The position numbers and the translations under genes were made by a program. The notes below the pieces were generated by a model. That model was not told the DNA's origin and made no database searches. It was given only the letters and a program-made list of their open reading frames with translations. Of a stretch of 64,000 nucleotides of DNA, positions 26,401-37,299 are shown one piece after another. Location of the stretch: assembly GCA_018873245.2 (NCBI GenBank), contig JAEMBT020000006.1:4981855-5045854 (forward strand). The letters are read 5' to 3'. Position 1 is the stretch's first letter. Each line of letters opens with the position of its first letter. Origin of the DNA: Archegozetes longisetosus (taxonomy: Eukaryota; Arthropoda; Arachnida; Sarcoptiformes; Trhypochthoniidae).

Positions 26401-27324
26401 TAACCAAATAATCATTAAAAAATATGAATTGTTATGATGAACAAACTTTTCTCCACTAATTATGAATTTTAATTGAAGAACAAACGCAACTCAAAAATTG
26501 TGTCTAAAAAGTAAAAAGAATGAAGTATTTTTAAAACTTCCTCATTAGTCAGATTACATTCTTTAACAAAATGAAGCAAAGAGAATAATTCCTCAAACAT
26601 TTGTAAAATGATTTCAAGTAATTAGACAAAAGAGTTAAACTTTGTTTAGGGCATAATTGACATTTTGTGCATATGTTGTAAAGTATTTGAATAGCATCTC
26701 TGAACGCTATTTGTGTAAAAATAAATTTGATTAATAAAAGTTTGTTTTGAGTCATAAAATATGAATGGATCAGTCATTTTTTGATGTCTGATTAAAATAT
26801 CCTAACAAACAAAGCTTTAACTGCTTTATCTCATTTTAGAAATTGAAAACACACAACGTATAAGAGCTATTTTTAGACGCTTAAAGTATGTAAACCTAAA
26901 TTGAGTGAACATACATTTGAGTTAGTAACGATCAATCTTACCTTTCAATACTAATAACGGTCAGTGTGAGTGTATTCACAAAAACAGACAGAAGTGAAAA
27001 GAAAGGAACGACATTACACAGAAAGTGAGGGAAAACCCATCTCGATTTCAGATAACTGGAATAACTGAACGGCACACAAAATACTGAAGTGAGTATATCA
27101 ACGATCGCTAGATTTATGAGGAATTTGCGAAAGTTATAGTTCGTCAGTTTACCAAATAGTTCAACAATTATCACAATCACATTACCAGTGAACGCTAGAA
27201 ATGCTGAAACATAATAAACATAGGCTATCAACGATGTGACCAGTGGTGAGAATTTTTCATAACTTGTTAACTTAAATTCACATTCAGTAAATTCACTTTC
27301 ATTATAATGGTATAGCGATACCAT
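20452..27324 (-). CDS. Neuropeptide receptor B, paralogue of receptor A, C-terminal exon not found
   Basis: Second rhodopsin-class peptide receptor. Exons on the minus strand: 27324-26942 (MVSLYHYNES..., TM1-TM3), 22764-22377 (TM4, TM5, loop 3) and 20673-20452 (TM6, TM7). Exons 1 and 3 have the same lengths as in receptor A (383 and 222) and exon 2 differs by one codon. All three donors sit at the same positions and phases (GTAAGA, GTAAGT, GTAAGA). Motifs: SIER/YLVVIHP in place of DRY, HFLCNVV in TM3, WYVCKSRN in loop 2, CWTP in TM6, and NPIIY followed by SFMSKSFR. The aspartate of DRY is glutamate here, a common conservative change. Intron 1 is about 4.2 kb and intron 2 about 1.7 kb, both enlarged by fold-back elements. 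A C-terminal tail exon is expected below 20,452 and was not identified. Family and ligand assignment is as for receptor A and equally inferential. Confidence 0.85.
21107..21466. mobile_element. Fold-back element remnant in intron 2 of receptor B
   Basis: Inverted ends GAGCAATGCTCGAGC (left) and, inverted, GAGCAATGGCGAGCGTGC (right), followed by a shared TCGGTA. The ends are GC-rich in an AT-rich intron. No clear target duplication or open frame. Confidence 0.5.
21565..22304. mobile_element. Fold-back MITE in intron 2 of receptor B
   Basis: The left end GTGTCAAAACAACGCGGC and the inverted right end GCGTCGAAATAACGCGGC share the continuation AAAAATAACGCCAA. The element is about 740 bp. The interior holds no convincing frame. 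Flanks look alike (CGTTTTGTGTGAT and CGGTTTTGTGTTAT), but an exact duplication is not visible. Superfamily unknown. Confidence 0.6.
22863..23068. mobile_element. Fold-back MITE, copy 1 (intron 1 of receptor B)
   Basis: Diverged copy of the element at 37045-37278, in the same orientation. Shared landmarks are CTTGTGATCACTATTTTG, CCAATAATTATTGTTTGATG and CAATTATTATTTATTTGGCA. Its own two ends are also inverted copies (CGTTTTTATCTTGTGATCA against TGACCACATGTTAAAAACG). Non-coding. Confidence 0.7.
24152..24750. mobile_element. Old fold-back element remnant
   Basis: Inverted segments near GGCAGAAGTCAGTTTAGCC (left) and, inverted, CGCAGAAATCAGTTTTGCC (right), both followed by GAAA. Arms are diverged, no target duplication is seen, and the short frames inside are not genes. 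It lies in intron 1 of receptor B. Confidence 0.45.
24894..25542. mobile_element. TIR MITE with 9-bp target duplication (MULE- or Merlin-like)
   Basis: Flanked by an exact 9-bp duplication GGCTCGGGT (24885-24893 and 25543-25551). Ends start GGTGTCTTCCCAGTTTATAG and, inverted, GGTTATACCCCGATTGATAG, then share ACATCCACTTTATAGAAATC. Subterminal direct repeats of the form (A/T)TATAGACAT(C/T) follow on both sides. The interior is AT-rich and non-coding. A 9-bp duplication fits Mutator-like or Merlin elements. Inside intron 1 of receptor B. Confidence 0.82.
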
Positions 27325-27498
27325 AATTGTCTGAACTAAACGAACATTTCAGACCCTTTTATTGTGTTTTCACATTAGAACTTATTGAACATTATAGAAA
27401 AAATTCAGTTTTCAAACCCTGATGCAATTGTTTAAATTTAAACAGTACTGTATAACATGTTTTGCAAGTACAACCTGAAAATTCAATTTAATACAATA

Positions 27499-27753
27499 TC
27501 ACAGTATCAAAAAACCTTTTTCCTTTATTAACATTTTTTCATTAACATTTCCTCCTTTAAGAGTATAACTGATATGTGAGTTGAGTGCAAAACGCGTACA
27601 AACATTGTTGAAAGACAGCTCTCTGTCCAAAATATATACACACTTGAAAGTGTTCACTTTTGCGTGTGGGTTCAACGTTGGCGTCACTCTATGGTAAAGC
27701 AAATGCGCGGTTACACTCTCCGGAATTGTCTCTCCTGTTGGCCCAACATACAA
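27499..27753 (-). promoter_or_regulatory. Possible promoter/5' leader of receptor B
   Basis: A patch about 175 bases upstream of the receptor B start is less AT-rich than its surroundings and contains a TATATA stretch and the palindrome-like CACTTGAAAGTG, which includes NK2-type half-sites. It reads open on the minus strand for 84 codons but matches no protein family I know. Assignment rests on position only. Confidence 0.25.
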
Positions 27754-28765
27754 TTCATAAAATTAACTGACACTGATTTGACGCATCCTAAGGATTGCTA
27801 AGAACAATATGAGTACAAATACAAAAGTTCAGAGTCGCATATCAGGCTTATATCTAAGCTTGTAATTTACTTTCCCTAGTTTTCATTAATGAATGTTTTT
27901 TTATTTGCTTCCCAAATGTGTTTATTAGCAATAACATTCATTTAAAACTATAAAGCATAAATTTAAGTAAAGTTGTCATTACGGCTACATGTCATATCAA
28001 GTGTTTTATCCTTGAAAATTCAATATATCTTCAGTCATTTAAAATGATTTATGGCTTTCAACATAATTGCTATCAAACTCATACAAATAATTGAGATAAT
28101 CCTTACGAGACGTTCTAATTAAATGTATTTAAAATGAAATGAACTCTAATGATTTCTTTCTTGTCTCAAGTGCTTAGAAGTTGGGCAAAGCTTAGATCCA
28201 GAAAATTCTATACTGACGAAACAGCTGATTTGATGTTTAATATTGTGATTTGTCAATTAACCTTGACTATTGTGAATAAACTTATATTGTATTATTTTCA
28301 GATCAAACGCTCTCTACACTGCCACAAATGAAAACTTTGTACATTGGAACATATTAAATAGTTTAAATACGCCCTCACAGCATTCATAGTCGTTTTCTAA
28401 ACGATTGATAATTTATTTCAAAATCAGTTTCACGACTGATTAAAACGATCAAGTTTCTGCTTGTCATTTGCTTACTTTTGTCGTAATTGGACACTACTTT
28501 GCTGAAAATGAAATGTTTGTCCAGTTCATTAACTCCTAAGTAATATAATTGACTGCATAACAACTCCTTATATCAGAGCTTAACTAAGAACTAAAGCTCA
28601 CAAAAAGTTTATCAATACATAAATCTCGATATAATGAGGAAGTTTCATAAATTAACAATTTAGCTCTGAGAGACATGCTGTGATTTTATATCAAGCCAGA
28701 TTGACCGAAGAAAAAAAGATAACTGGAATAGAACCAGATCATCCTCAAAGGACTAGCTGAGCACT

Positions 28766-28930
28766 AATGAAAAAATGTATTTCGAAATGCAATTTCTCTT
28801 GACCTATGAGTAAACTTAAACAGAAACTAAATATCTTTTTGGAACAAATCAAAACTTTCAAGTATTATAGAGTTGTGATGCTCTCGAGAAATATCAAATC
28901 AATTACTTTGATCCCTATACTGATCCAAGC
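28766..28930 (+). repeat. Dispersed unclassified repeat, copy 3
   Basis: Contains GAAATGCAATTTCTCTTGACC, then GGAACAAATCAAAACTTTC and TCCCTATACTGATCCAAGC, paralleling copy 1 in order and spacing. No ends or coding content defined. Confidence 0.5.
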
Positions 28931-31003
28931 GTCGAGTTTTTACATTAAAACTTTATTTGAAACCGGATAAGAACGAATAAAATAAGTTGACGTTTAATAT
29001 TTTTTCTATTTTTGTTAAAACAAAAACTGAAAGCTTTCATTATAGTAGTAAGTGACCAGATGCAAAGGAATTCAAGTATTTCGTGGAACGTATAACTTCT
29101 ATGTTTTTCAGCTTTTCAACTTTACTCCATCTATACATCTTCGTACGATACAAGGAAATTACACGAAAAAACCAATTAATAACTCTTATGCTAACCAATG
29201 TCAATATGAGACAACTATATGATCGATATAGAGCGTCTAATGAATGGATAGGAAAGCTTTACTTTGCGACCAACAGCTGTCATGCTATTAACCACACTCA
29301 GGTGTCTAACAATTACTTTTCGAACGTTCATCAAGTACTTAATAAATGTAATTTCTTTCAAAATATGTGTACATTTTCGTAATTTATATACCGAATATTT
29401 TGTTGCACTTCTCAATAGTGCTTCAAAAGTAAATATATTATTAAACAGGAATAGATTTCGACTCGCAGAGAGCTATAACTTCCAAATACCATTTTAAATT
29501 CAGGTATTTGGAAATTTCTCGAGATAAAGACTAGCATCCGATGAGTTGGATTTTTCGAATCGTTCATTTCAAATATGTCAATGAAAACACAGCTGTAACG
29601 AAGCGATATAACAAAGTCTTGCAGTTGAGCTTTCGTTAGTTTACTTACGTATTAAATGTTAAACTGTAAAGTTATATAAAAGTTTCATGATCAACATTGT
29701 TCAATTAGAACTACTTTTGGGAACCAATGTATCAAAAACTCCAACCAGTATCAAAAAATTTTCCAAAGCATAGTGTCCTAAAAGTGGGCTCTGGTGATGA
29801 TCGCTCTTCCAGTTGAAATCAATAATCGATTCCCATTTAATTCAATGAATTATTTTTGTTAAATTTTAAACCATTGAAAAGCATCAAATATAAGAAACAG
29901 AAAATTTCAAGGGATTAATTTTCTAAAAATGAGTTAAGATATGGAAGATTCTTAATTCACTTTAAAAAGTGAAATTATAAGATGATGAGGATGGAAAGAG
30001 TGACGTCATGTCAATCAGAATTTAGACTCTTTTCGAAAGCGTGCTATCAAGTAGAGTTCGAACTTGCAGGCATATATTATACCATTTTGTAGATCATTTA
30101 TTTACATAAAACTATTCTAATTTTCTTTAATATTGATTTAAATTATCAAAGTTGCGCCATCAAAAGAAGAGATGACTCGAAATTGAGTCGTCGCATTCTA
30201 TAACAATAATTCAAATAAACCGAAATCTTATACAGTAAAACATTCGTAGCTGAAGGTATACCTCGAAGTTGCATACATAACATAATTAAAACATATGAGA
30301 AACGATTTACCACTAAAGAAAAAATAGGTAAAGGTCGCTAATTTCAGAAATGTCCACATAAAAGGTTCGAAAGCTTTACCAAATGATGAATCATAAGGAC
30401 AGGTTTACCCTATCTGGAGCCGCCTGTGGACAGAAGAACTACGAAGTATTGGTTGAACAAGAGGTCTATTCACAGATATAAGAAGTCACCAAAATATACC
30501 AGTTCTCAAGAGATGGTTAATTGACAGCGCTCTTGGCTTTATCGCTATTGTAGAAAATTTGATTTTGGTAATGACGATGAAAATACTTCACATCATCTCT
30601 TTCTTTAAACGATAGTTACTTAGCGTCGCTAAACAAATTAACTTCAAACATTGTTGAATATGCACCGAAACAGTACTTCGAATCAAAAGTCATGCTATGG
30701 ATTGCTATTTCAAAAAATGGTATGAGTAAACCATTACTCCAAAAGTCTGGTCTGGCGATCGACCAAAGCGTATACAAAGAAAAATGTACTCAAAAACGAT
30801 TGATTTCTTACTTGAAGAAAACCATCCCAACAACAAATATATCTTCTGGCCTGACAAGGCATCGGCACATTATATCCGAACAGTCACACCATACTTAGAA
30901 TCAAATAACACAAGATTTGTGCCCAAACACCGTAACCCAAAAAATCTTTCTCAGTGTTGCCCGATTGAGGATTTTCCGGTTATCTGTGTCGAATAGTTTA
31001 CAG

Positions 31004-31647
31004 CAGGCCCCGCCAAACCACGACTCGCGAAGCTTTAATTCATGGCTCGCGAAGACTTTCGAGAAACTAAAAGAATGAGCTCTTAAAACTTTTTAGAAAA
31101 TGCTTTGGTATTATATGCTATTTAACTGTATTTAAGTTTGTCAAATGCTATTTCAATACTGCTATATAAGAACTGTTATTTTTCAATAAATAGTCTCACT
31201 ATTTGAAGCTGTCATTCACTCTCAAAAATTAAATCACATGGTTTTATTGATGTTTTTTCATTTTGATGGCGTTAAAGCGAAATTTTCGAATACAGACTTA
31301 ATTAGTTTCTATCAATATCTACAAAAATATTTTCCCGACAATTATATGAAGATTAAAAGCAATGCAGTGAAAGTTATCTCAATGTTTGGCAGTACGTATA
31401 GATGTGAACAACTTTTTTCTTCTTTAAAGTTTAATAAATCAAAGCAAAGAAGTTCTTTAACTGATAAACACCTAAACGACTGCATGAAAATAATAACTGC
31501 AAATAAAATCAGTCCTAATATTGATAAAATAGTTTCTAACGTTTCTAAGTGTAGTTAAATGAAATTTTCAATAAAATTATTCTCTGGCTCTCGCCTCGAA
31601 TCATTTCAATTTTCGGCTCTTCAATAAAAAATGCCTGGCGGGGCCTG
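31004..31647 (+). mobile_element. Non-autonomous hAT element inserted in the mariner relic
   Basis: Perfect 12-bp terminal repeats CAGGCCCCGCCA and TGGCGGGGCCTG are flanked by an exact 8-bp duplication GTTTACAG (30996-31003 and 31648-31655) that fits nTnnnnAn. Internally, 31238-31558 encodes a hAT C-terminal dimerisation region (SNAVKVISMFGSTYRCEQLF, then KQRSSLTDKHLNDC), related to the GTF2IRD2/ZBED-style domesticated hAT group. The N-terminal and catalytic parts are missing, so this is an internally deleted copy that would need a transposase supplied elsewhere. Confidence 0.92.
31238..31558 (+). pseudogene. hAT transposase C-terminal fragment
   Basis: A 106-codon frame whose first residues are probably not original. 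It carries the hAT dimerisation motif, with KVISMFGSTYRCEQLFS at about residues 45-61 and SSLTDKHLNDCMKI after it. It lacks the BED finger and the RNase-H-like catalytic core, so it is a remnant within the element at 31004-31647 rather than a working gene. Confidence 0.85.
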
Positions 31648-33359
31648 GTTTACAGAAATGGTTGGTGTGCAAAAAAATACTGATCATCTCGTAAAGCGAA
31701 TAGTCTCGCCTAAAAAAGTTGACTTAGATGTTGTCAAAAGAAGTATTTTTAGTATCACTAGAAGAATCCGAAGATGCGCTGAATTAGGGCCATTATTAGT
31801 ATTTGTTCATTAGCTTATTCATATTTCTTATATTATGCAGTTTTTTTGTACAAAATTTCTTACCTTTCAAGAAATTCTATCATAACTAAAAATGAATTAA
31901 AAATTTTTCCAAATTTTGGTTCACATGACGTTAACCAACTTTTGTAAAATTTCTGATATGTACCAAACAGTTCGCGCGAAACACTAAAATTTTACAGTTA
32001 GTGGAAGAAAAAAACTCCAGAGAAATATAAAATTTTGTGCAATGAACATTAAAAGACATTCTGTGAATGTGTGCTACCATTTGATGACGGAACTTGCCCT
32101 AAATCTGTAAGCCTTGCGATCAAGATGTCACTAATACTTAGAATAATATATAATTGGTTTCTTTAAAATATTGGCAGAAAAATAATAGAAATTTCAAGTG
32201 GTTTTGAGGAATGAATGCTGGTTTGAGACAAATTTATAGCTTTTAATTTGTTTATTCGCATTGAACAAACATATTTTGAGTAAAAATCGTAATTTGAAAA
32301 AGCGGTTACTCTTAAACAAAATGGTAATATTAAAGTAAACCAAACAATAATTAGAACACAAAGTATTGAGTTAACAAATTTTAGTTAACTTTTTAGCAAT
32401 AAACATAATAAAAATGAACGAATTTTGCGGCAAAAACATTTTAGTGGTCTTAACTTAATTTGGCCAAGTCACGCAAACCTTTTGCTCCAAGCTATTTCCA
32501 TAATTCAACATTTCTTAAGGTTTTTCATTTTTAATATTACTATTTGAAAAGCTTCTGCTAATAACACAAAGTAATTTTGCCTTAAAATTGATTTTTTCTT
32601 TCAAAGTAATGTTTTCAAGTTCATAAAAAGTGTGATCAATGCTTCTTTCACCAATAGCTCTTTGACCAAACATGTGTTTTTGTCAAGTCTTTTAGCTTTA
32701 GAGCTTTAGCTTTTAGGGAGTCTAGTCTTAAACAAAAAATCACTTTTCAAATGATTAACTAATAGTCTGAATTTGTCTATCTAGATAGATCGAAAAAAAT
32801 CATTTGCTAATTAAATTTATAATTATTGAATATTATTATTGCTACCACTTAAATGAAAGCAATCAAGTTTTGGACAATACATCAATCGCCACAACAGATT
32901 TTTGGTCAAATGATTGAAATTTAAGTAACGAGTCTTTGCTTCAATTTAGAACTATTTTAGCAATTAATTATCAGACAATAAAAACAGCTATCAATTACAG
33001 CATTCTTATGCTTCATCTTTCAAGATATGAATAGTTTATACAGAAAATCATCAAACTCGTAGCAATGGATATTTTTTCAAAATTAAAAAACTGTAATGTT
33101 TGGTCATGGTATGTATTAATATACACAAATTCCCAAAAGAGCGATACTTTGATATGTTAGTAATACATTTGAGAGAAATTTTATGCACTTTTTGTTAAGT
33201 TCATATCCATTAAACTCATGATTTCTCTAATGAAAATTTTGCCAAAATGTGAAACTGTTAGCTTTGAGACCTTGCCTTTGTTTATTCACATGTTTACATT
33301 ACTCTAATATAAGATTAGCCTAACAATTGTGTTATAAAATAGACTTTTTGATCAAATAG

Positions 33360-34436
33360 TTTGTGTACGCGGCCAACCACTTCATGAGATACAAAGGCAT
33401 TTGATTGTGTTTTTTCTTGGGGTTAATTATACACCTAAAGAAATAGCTTTCGCGCTTTCAACGAGCGTGAGCTGCATAAGAAAACGGGTAGACAAATATG
33501 AGAGAACAGGAAATACAGCAACTTTGCGTAAAACTGGGCGCTCGCCAAACAACTGCCGATCAACTATTTGATATATTACTTGCTGCTATCGTAAACCCTT
33601 TGTGTAAATTAAATCATATTAAGGAATATTTGCAAAATTCTCTTAGTAAAGCAACAACAAATCTTCGGCTATTAGAGAATAAATCTTTTACATGCGTTGC
33701 GGGAAAAAGGAATTCAAAAGTGCTGAACATCGAACTTATAGACTACAATTCGTTGAAAATCATATAGATTGTGATCAGTGGCATAGAACCATACTTGTGG
33801 ACGAGAGCACTCTTCAAACAGGCTCTACTGTCCGCACACTAGTTTGGCGCCCCATCAGGACTGCATTTAATGAACACTATATTAAAACTGCAGCAAATTC
33901 TGGCCGTAGATCTGTGTCAGTTTTCAGTATAATGAGTGCTAATAGTTTGGGACCTCTAGTTAGAATCAATGGCCGCCTTAATAGTGAACGATATCTTCAA
34001 ATATTAGATGAGACTGTTTTACCTTATATTGAAGCTGAGTTCGAAGATGGTAATATCTTTTACTTTCAAGTCACGATAATTGACTCATTCATATAGCAGC
34101 AATTTAAGAAATTAGTTTAGTCAAAACTTTACTCCTGATCAACTAATTTCTCATCTGCTCAATTACCAGATATTAATTCAATTGAAAATGCACGAAGTTG
34201 TCAAAGTATTAGTTCCAGAAAACAGAGCTCAAACAAGTGAACGCGATCTGTGGTTAGCTATTTGTGAAGCATAGCTTGAAATGCAGGAAACTTATAACTG
34301 TCAAAATGTAGTCAACTCTATTCCTAGTAAACTTCAACAAATTATTGAATATAATGGAGGTCATACCAAGTTGACTTTTCATTCAACTAATTATTTTAAC
34401 TACGACTCAACTATGATAAATAAAATATTTTTGTAA
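33360..34436 (+). mobile_element. Tc1-like (DD34E-type) transposon relic
   Basis: The readable core at 33692-34096 gives RTILVDESTLQTGSTVRTLVW, then YIKTAANSGRRSVSVFSIMSA, VRINGRLNSERYLQILDETV and EAEFEDGNIFYFQ. This is a classic Tc1-family catalytic region with DEST as the first acidic motif. Beyond 34070 the frame is lost, although INSIENA, VLVPENRAQTSERDLWLAI and QQIIEYNGGH are still legible in shifted frames. An N-terminal frame is partly visible from about 33370. It carries several frameshifts and stops. Terminal repeats were not located. It is separate from the DD37E relic upstream. Confidence 0.85.
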
Positions 34437-35082
34437 AACTTAAATAAATATAAGTATTAGCTTTTTGTATTAGTAGTTTAATAGTATCACTATTTCGTGA
34501 ATTTTTGTACTCACCATAATAAGAGCATTTAACAATTTTGGAACAAATATCGTTGAGGGAGTAATATAAAACTCTATCTCCTATTAAAATATGATTACTG
34601 ATGAAACTTAATATGATTGACTAGACGACACAGGAAGCCATACTTCAGATCAACTAGTATTGCAGCATTATTCCAGAGTTCATTTGGATGTATCATCAAA
34701 TTTACTTTGAACCTAGATCTTTTTATCAATCAGAAAATTACTTATAAATAAACCAAGCTTAATATTTGTTCACTCTCCGAGTTGCACAATAAACATTGAA
34801 TAATGAATTAATTGAACCCAAAAACATTTCTCTTGAAGAATGAAAAATGATTACTCGCGAAAAACTGGTAAACTGTAATATTTGATTATTGACTTGATTT
34901 ATATGGCAATTATAACAACAGTCTTTAATAATTGGACTTGGTCGACAAAATTTATGCTTTTGGTATCGCTCTACTCGTATAATTCAACTATTTATTAGTT
35001 TAATTAATCTAATTTGATTTAGAAAACACAAGAAACGTTTTTGTCTGCATAAGAAGCTCAATATCTGTTCATCAGTGGCGAA

Positions 35083-35140
35083 GGCACAAATTTTTGAGTT
35101 AGGGGCAAAATATTTAAAATTTCATTTCAAAAAATATGAA
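35083..35140. mobile_element. hAT-like terminal fragment
   Basis: CAGTGGCGAAGGCACAAATT followed by GAGTTAGGGGCAAAA resembles the widespread hAT end CAGTGGCGTAGCC. The matching opposite end was not found, so this may be a one-ended remnant. Confidence 0.3.
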
Positions 35141-37044
35141 TTTTAATATTTATGCTTATTTTAAAGTTCAGTTTTAATGAAATTCTTATTCTACAAAAGT
35201 TCATAAGAGATTGTAATGTTCGTATCAAATAACTAGTATATTGCAGCAGATGTAGATTGGAAAAAATTCATTGAAGTAATTCAAATTTATGCTAATTTAA
35301 TTGATGTAAGAGTAAAGTTTGCCTACGAGTAATTATTCAATTAGTAAAACTTATCTATTTAAATAGAATATAATAGATTGTAATCTATAAGTGAGTTTTA
35401 GCTTACTTTACAATCGATAGCTTCAAAATAAAATTGAAAATTCAAATAGAAGTTTATTAGATGTAATCGAAACTTGAGCAAACTTCATCTTATTAAAATA
35501 AAGTTTTGTTTTCATTGAATAACTAGTTTAAGGTTTTCTAGATTTGAGTTGAGAGGCCTAGGCTTTTACTGTTGATTCTTTTACCCCAACCGTAGCAATC
35601 AATATTAAGAAAGTTTTAATGAGTTAATTAGTAGGTGAAATCAAATCAATCTTCTTAACAAATTTGATAAGCTTTTACTTTTAATGAGTTGAACACGATT
35701 TCCAGAAAATACCTGATGAGAGAATATATTTGCAATTTATTTAGTAAAATACTTTAATATTTTCCAATAAAACTTTGAAACTTTATTTGAATGTTTGAAA
35801 AGAATTTCATCTCTCAAAACTAATGCATCGAAAAGTGTTGTTAACAGATTAAACATAATTTATTCATAAGTAATGTGAAGGCAATGGTTGCTACAGAATT
35901 TTGATTCAGCTGTTCCTCCAAAGGGCAATCGTGTTCCTAGCTTTTAATAAGTTACTGTTGGTATCTGAAGGCTTTTCATTAGACTATTAACTTATCCGTA
36001 CATTAAAGATTCCACTTTGGAATCAAGTTTCAAATCATATGTTATTACTATATTATTACAAACATATATATTTATAACAAATATGTAATAATTAGAATTT
36101 TTTATGCATTTTCTTAATTATTGCCGACTTCGTTAGAACTGAAAATGAAAATTGCAATAAACTCCTATTCAATCAATTCAACATAGATTTGAAGCAATCA
36201 TAGATCGAATAATTAAATGCCTGACACGATTATATTGACAAGGCTTGATTCTTGTTATTATATACTGAATGTTTACTTACCTTTCTTAAGGAGAAGTCTA
36301 GTTCGCTTCAACTTCTATTAGTAGATCTGATAACTTTTCAAAAATATTGACAATCATCAATATACCATCAATTATTTAATTCAAGAGGCTCTGTAGTAGA
36401 CTACAATTGCTAATGTAAAAATTCAAATTTTCAAAATAATTACATTGTTTCAGTATTCTGCTCTTTTAAATAATAGTTGTGAAACTGATTTCAAGAATCA
36501 ACTTGTTTAGAATTAAGAAACTTTCAATCTTCAGATGATTCTATATTTTTATATTTCTTACTGAAGTTTTATTTTTCAGTTAATATCGCTATAGATTTAA
36601 TAAACAAAGTGTCCAAAACTTACCGTGTATTAAAAACTATGGATAAACTTAACTAGAACTCTACTCTATTATAAATACTCATTTTCAGATTCGATTTGAT
36701 AGCTTACATGTGAAAAATTTATTCAGATAACGAAAGGGCTCATAGCAAATATCAATTTTACATAAATACTGAGTAATCGATGCCAACCATAGCTACTTAA
36801 TATTCAAACTTTTATCATAGTCATTATCGCGAAAAATATCAAAGTTTATCGATATTAACAATAACAATTTATTAGCGCTTTTAAACTCATTTCATTTAAC
36901 ACATAATCAGAAATAGAAATGAATTTAAAAATCAATATTTGATTAGAATTAAAAAATGCATTTTAAAAATTTATTGCAAAAACTTATTTGTTTTAATTCT
37001 GATATTCATAGAGCATGATTTCGAAATAACGAACTTTTGAATAA

Positions 37045-37278
37045 ATGTGGCGATTCCAAAGAAATAATACTTACGATCGCTTTTACCATGTGATCAGTCT
37101 TTTTGGATGTAATATAATAATGCTCAAGAGAGCACTGCTTTACACCAATAATTATTGTATGATTATGATAAATAAATTGAATGATCCACTGTTCTCCATC
37201 ACATGTTTATATTATGTTCAAAATACTGATCACATAGATAAAACGATCGCAATTATTATTTCTTTGGCACCGCCACAT
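37045..37278. mobile_element. Fold-back MITE, copy 2
   Basis: Terminal inverted repeats TGTGGCGATTCCAAAGAAAT and, inverted, TGTGGCGGTGCCAAAGAAAT, continuing through ATAAT and CGATCGC. A related copy lies at 22863-23068. The apparent 102-codon frame here reads across the hairpin and is not a gene. No definite target duplication seen. Confidence 0.78.
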
Positions 37279-37299
37279 GTTTTTCATCAGATAATCGCC

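Larger units (their letters stand above)
30148..31813 (+). mobile_element. Tc1/mariner relic, DD37E type, split by a hAT insertion
   Basis: Decayed transposase. The N-terminal part begins near 30148 (APSKEEMTR), continues with a helix-turn-helix-like region (VAEGIPRSCIHNIIKTYEKR), then VMLWIAISKNGMSKPLL and FWPDKASAHY ... CPIEDF, and resumes after the insertion with NTDHLVKRI, VDLDVVKRSIF and RIRRCAELGPL. The spacing from the second catalytic D to the final E is 37 residues, so DD37E. The gene is interrupted by in-frame stops (for example just after KEKIGKGR) and frame changes, and by the 644-bp hAT element at 31004-31647. Terminal inverted repeats were not found. It cannot be active. Confidence 0.82.

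Noticed and set aside
27499-27753. 84-codon frame upstream of receptor B considered as an extra exon
   Set aside because: No signal peptide or receptor-like sequence, and receptor A has no counterpart; kept only as a weak promoter/leader candidate.
29083-29497. Overlapping short frames on both strands
   Set aside because: No motif, splice pattern or family similarity, and mutually overlapping; most likely chance.
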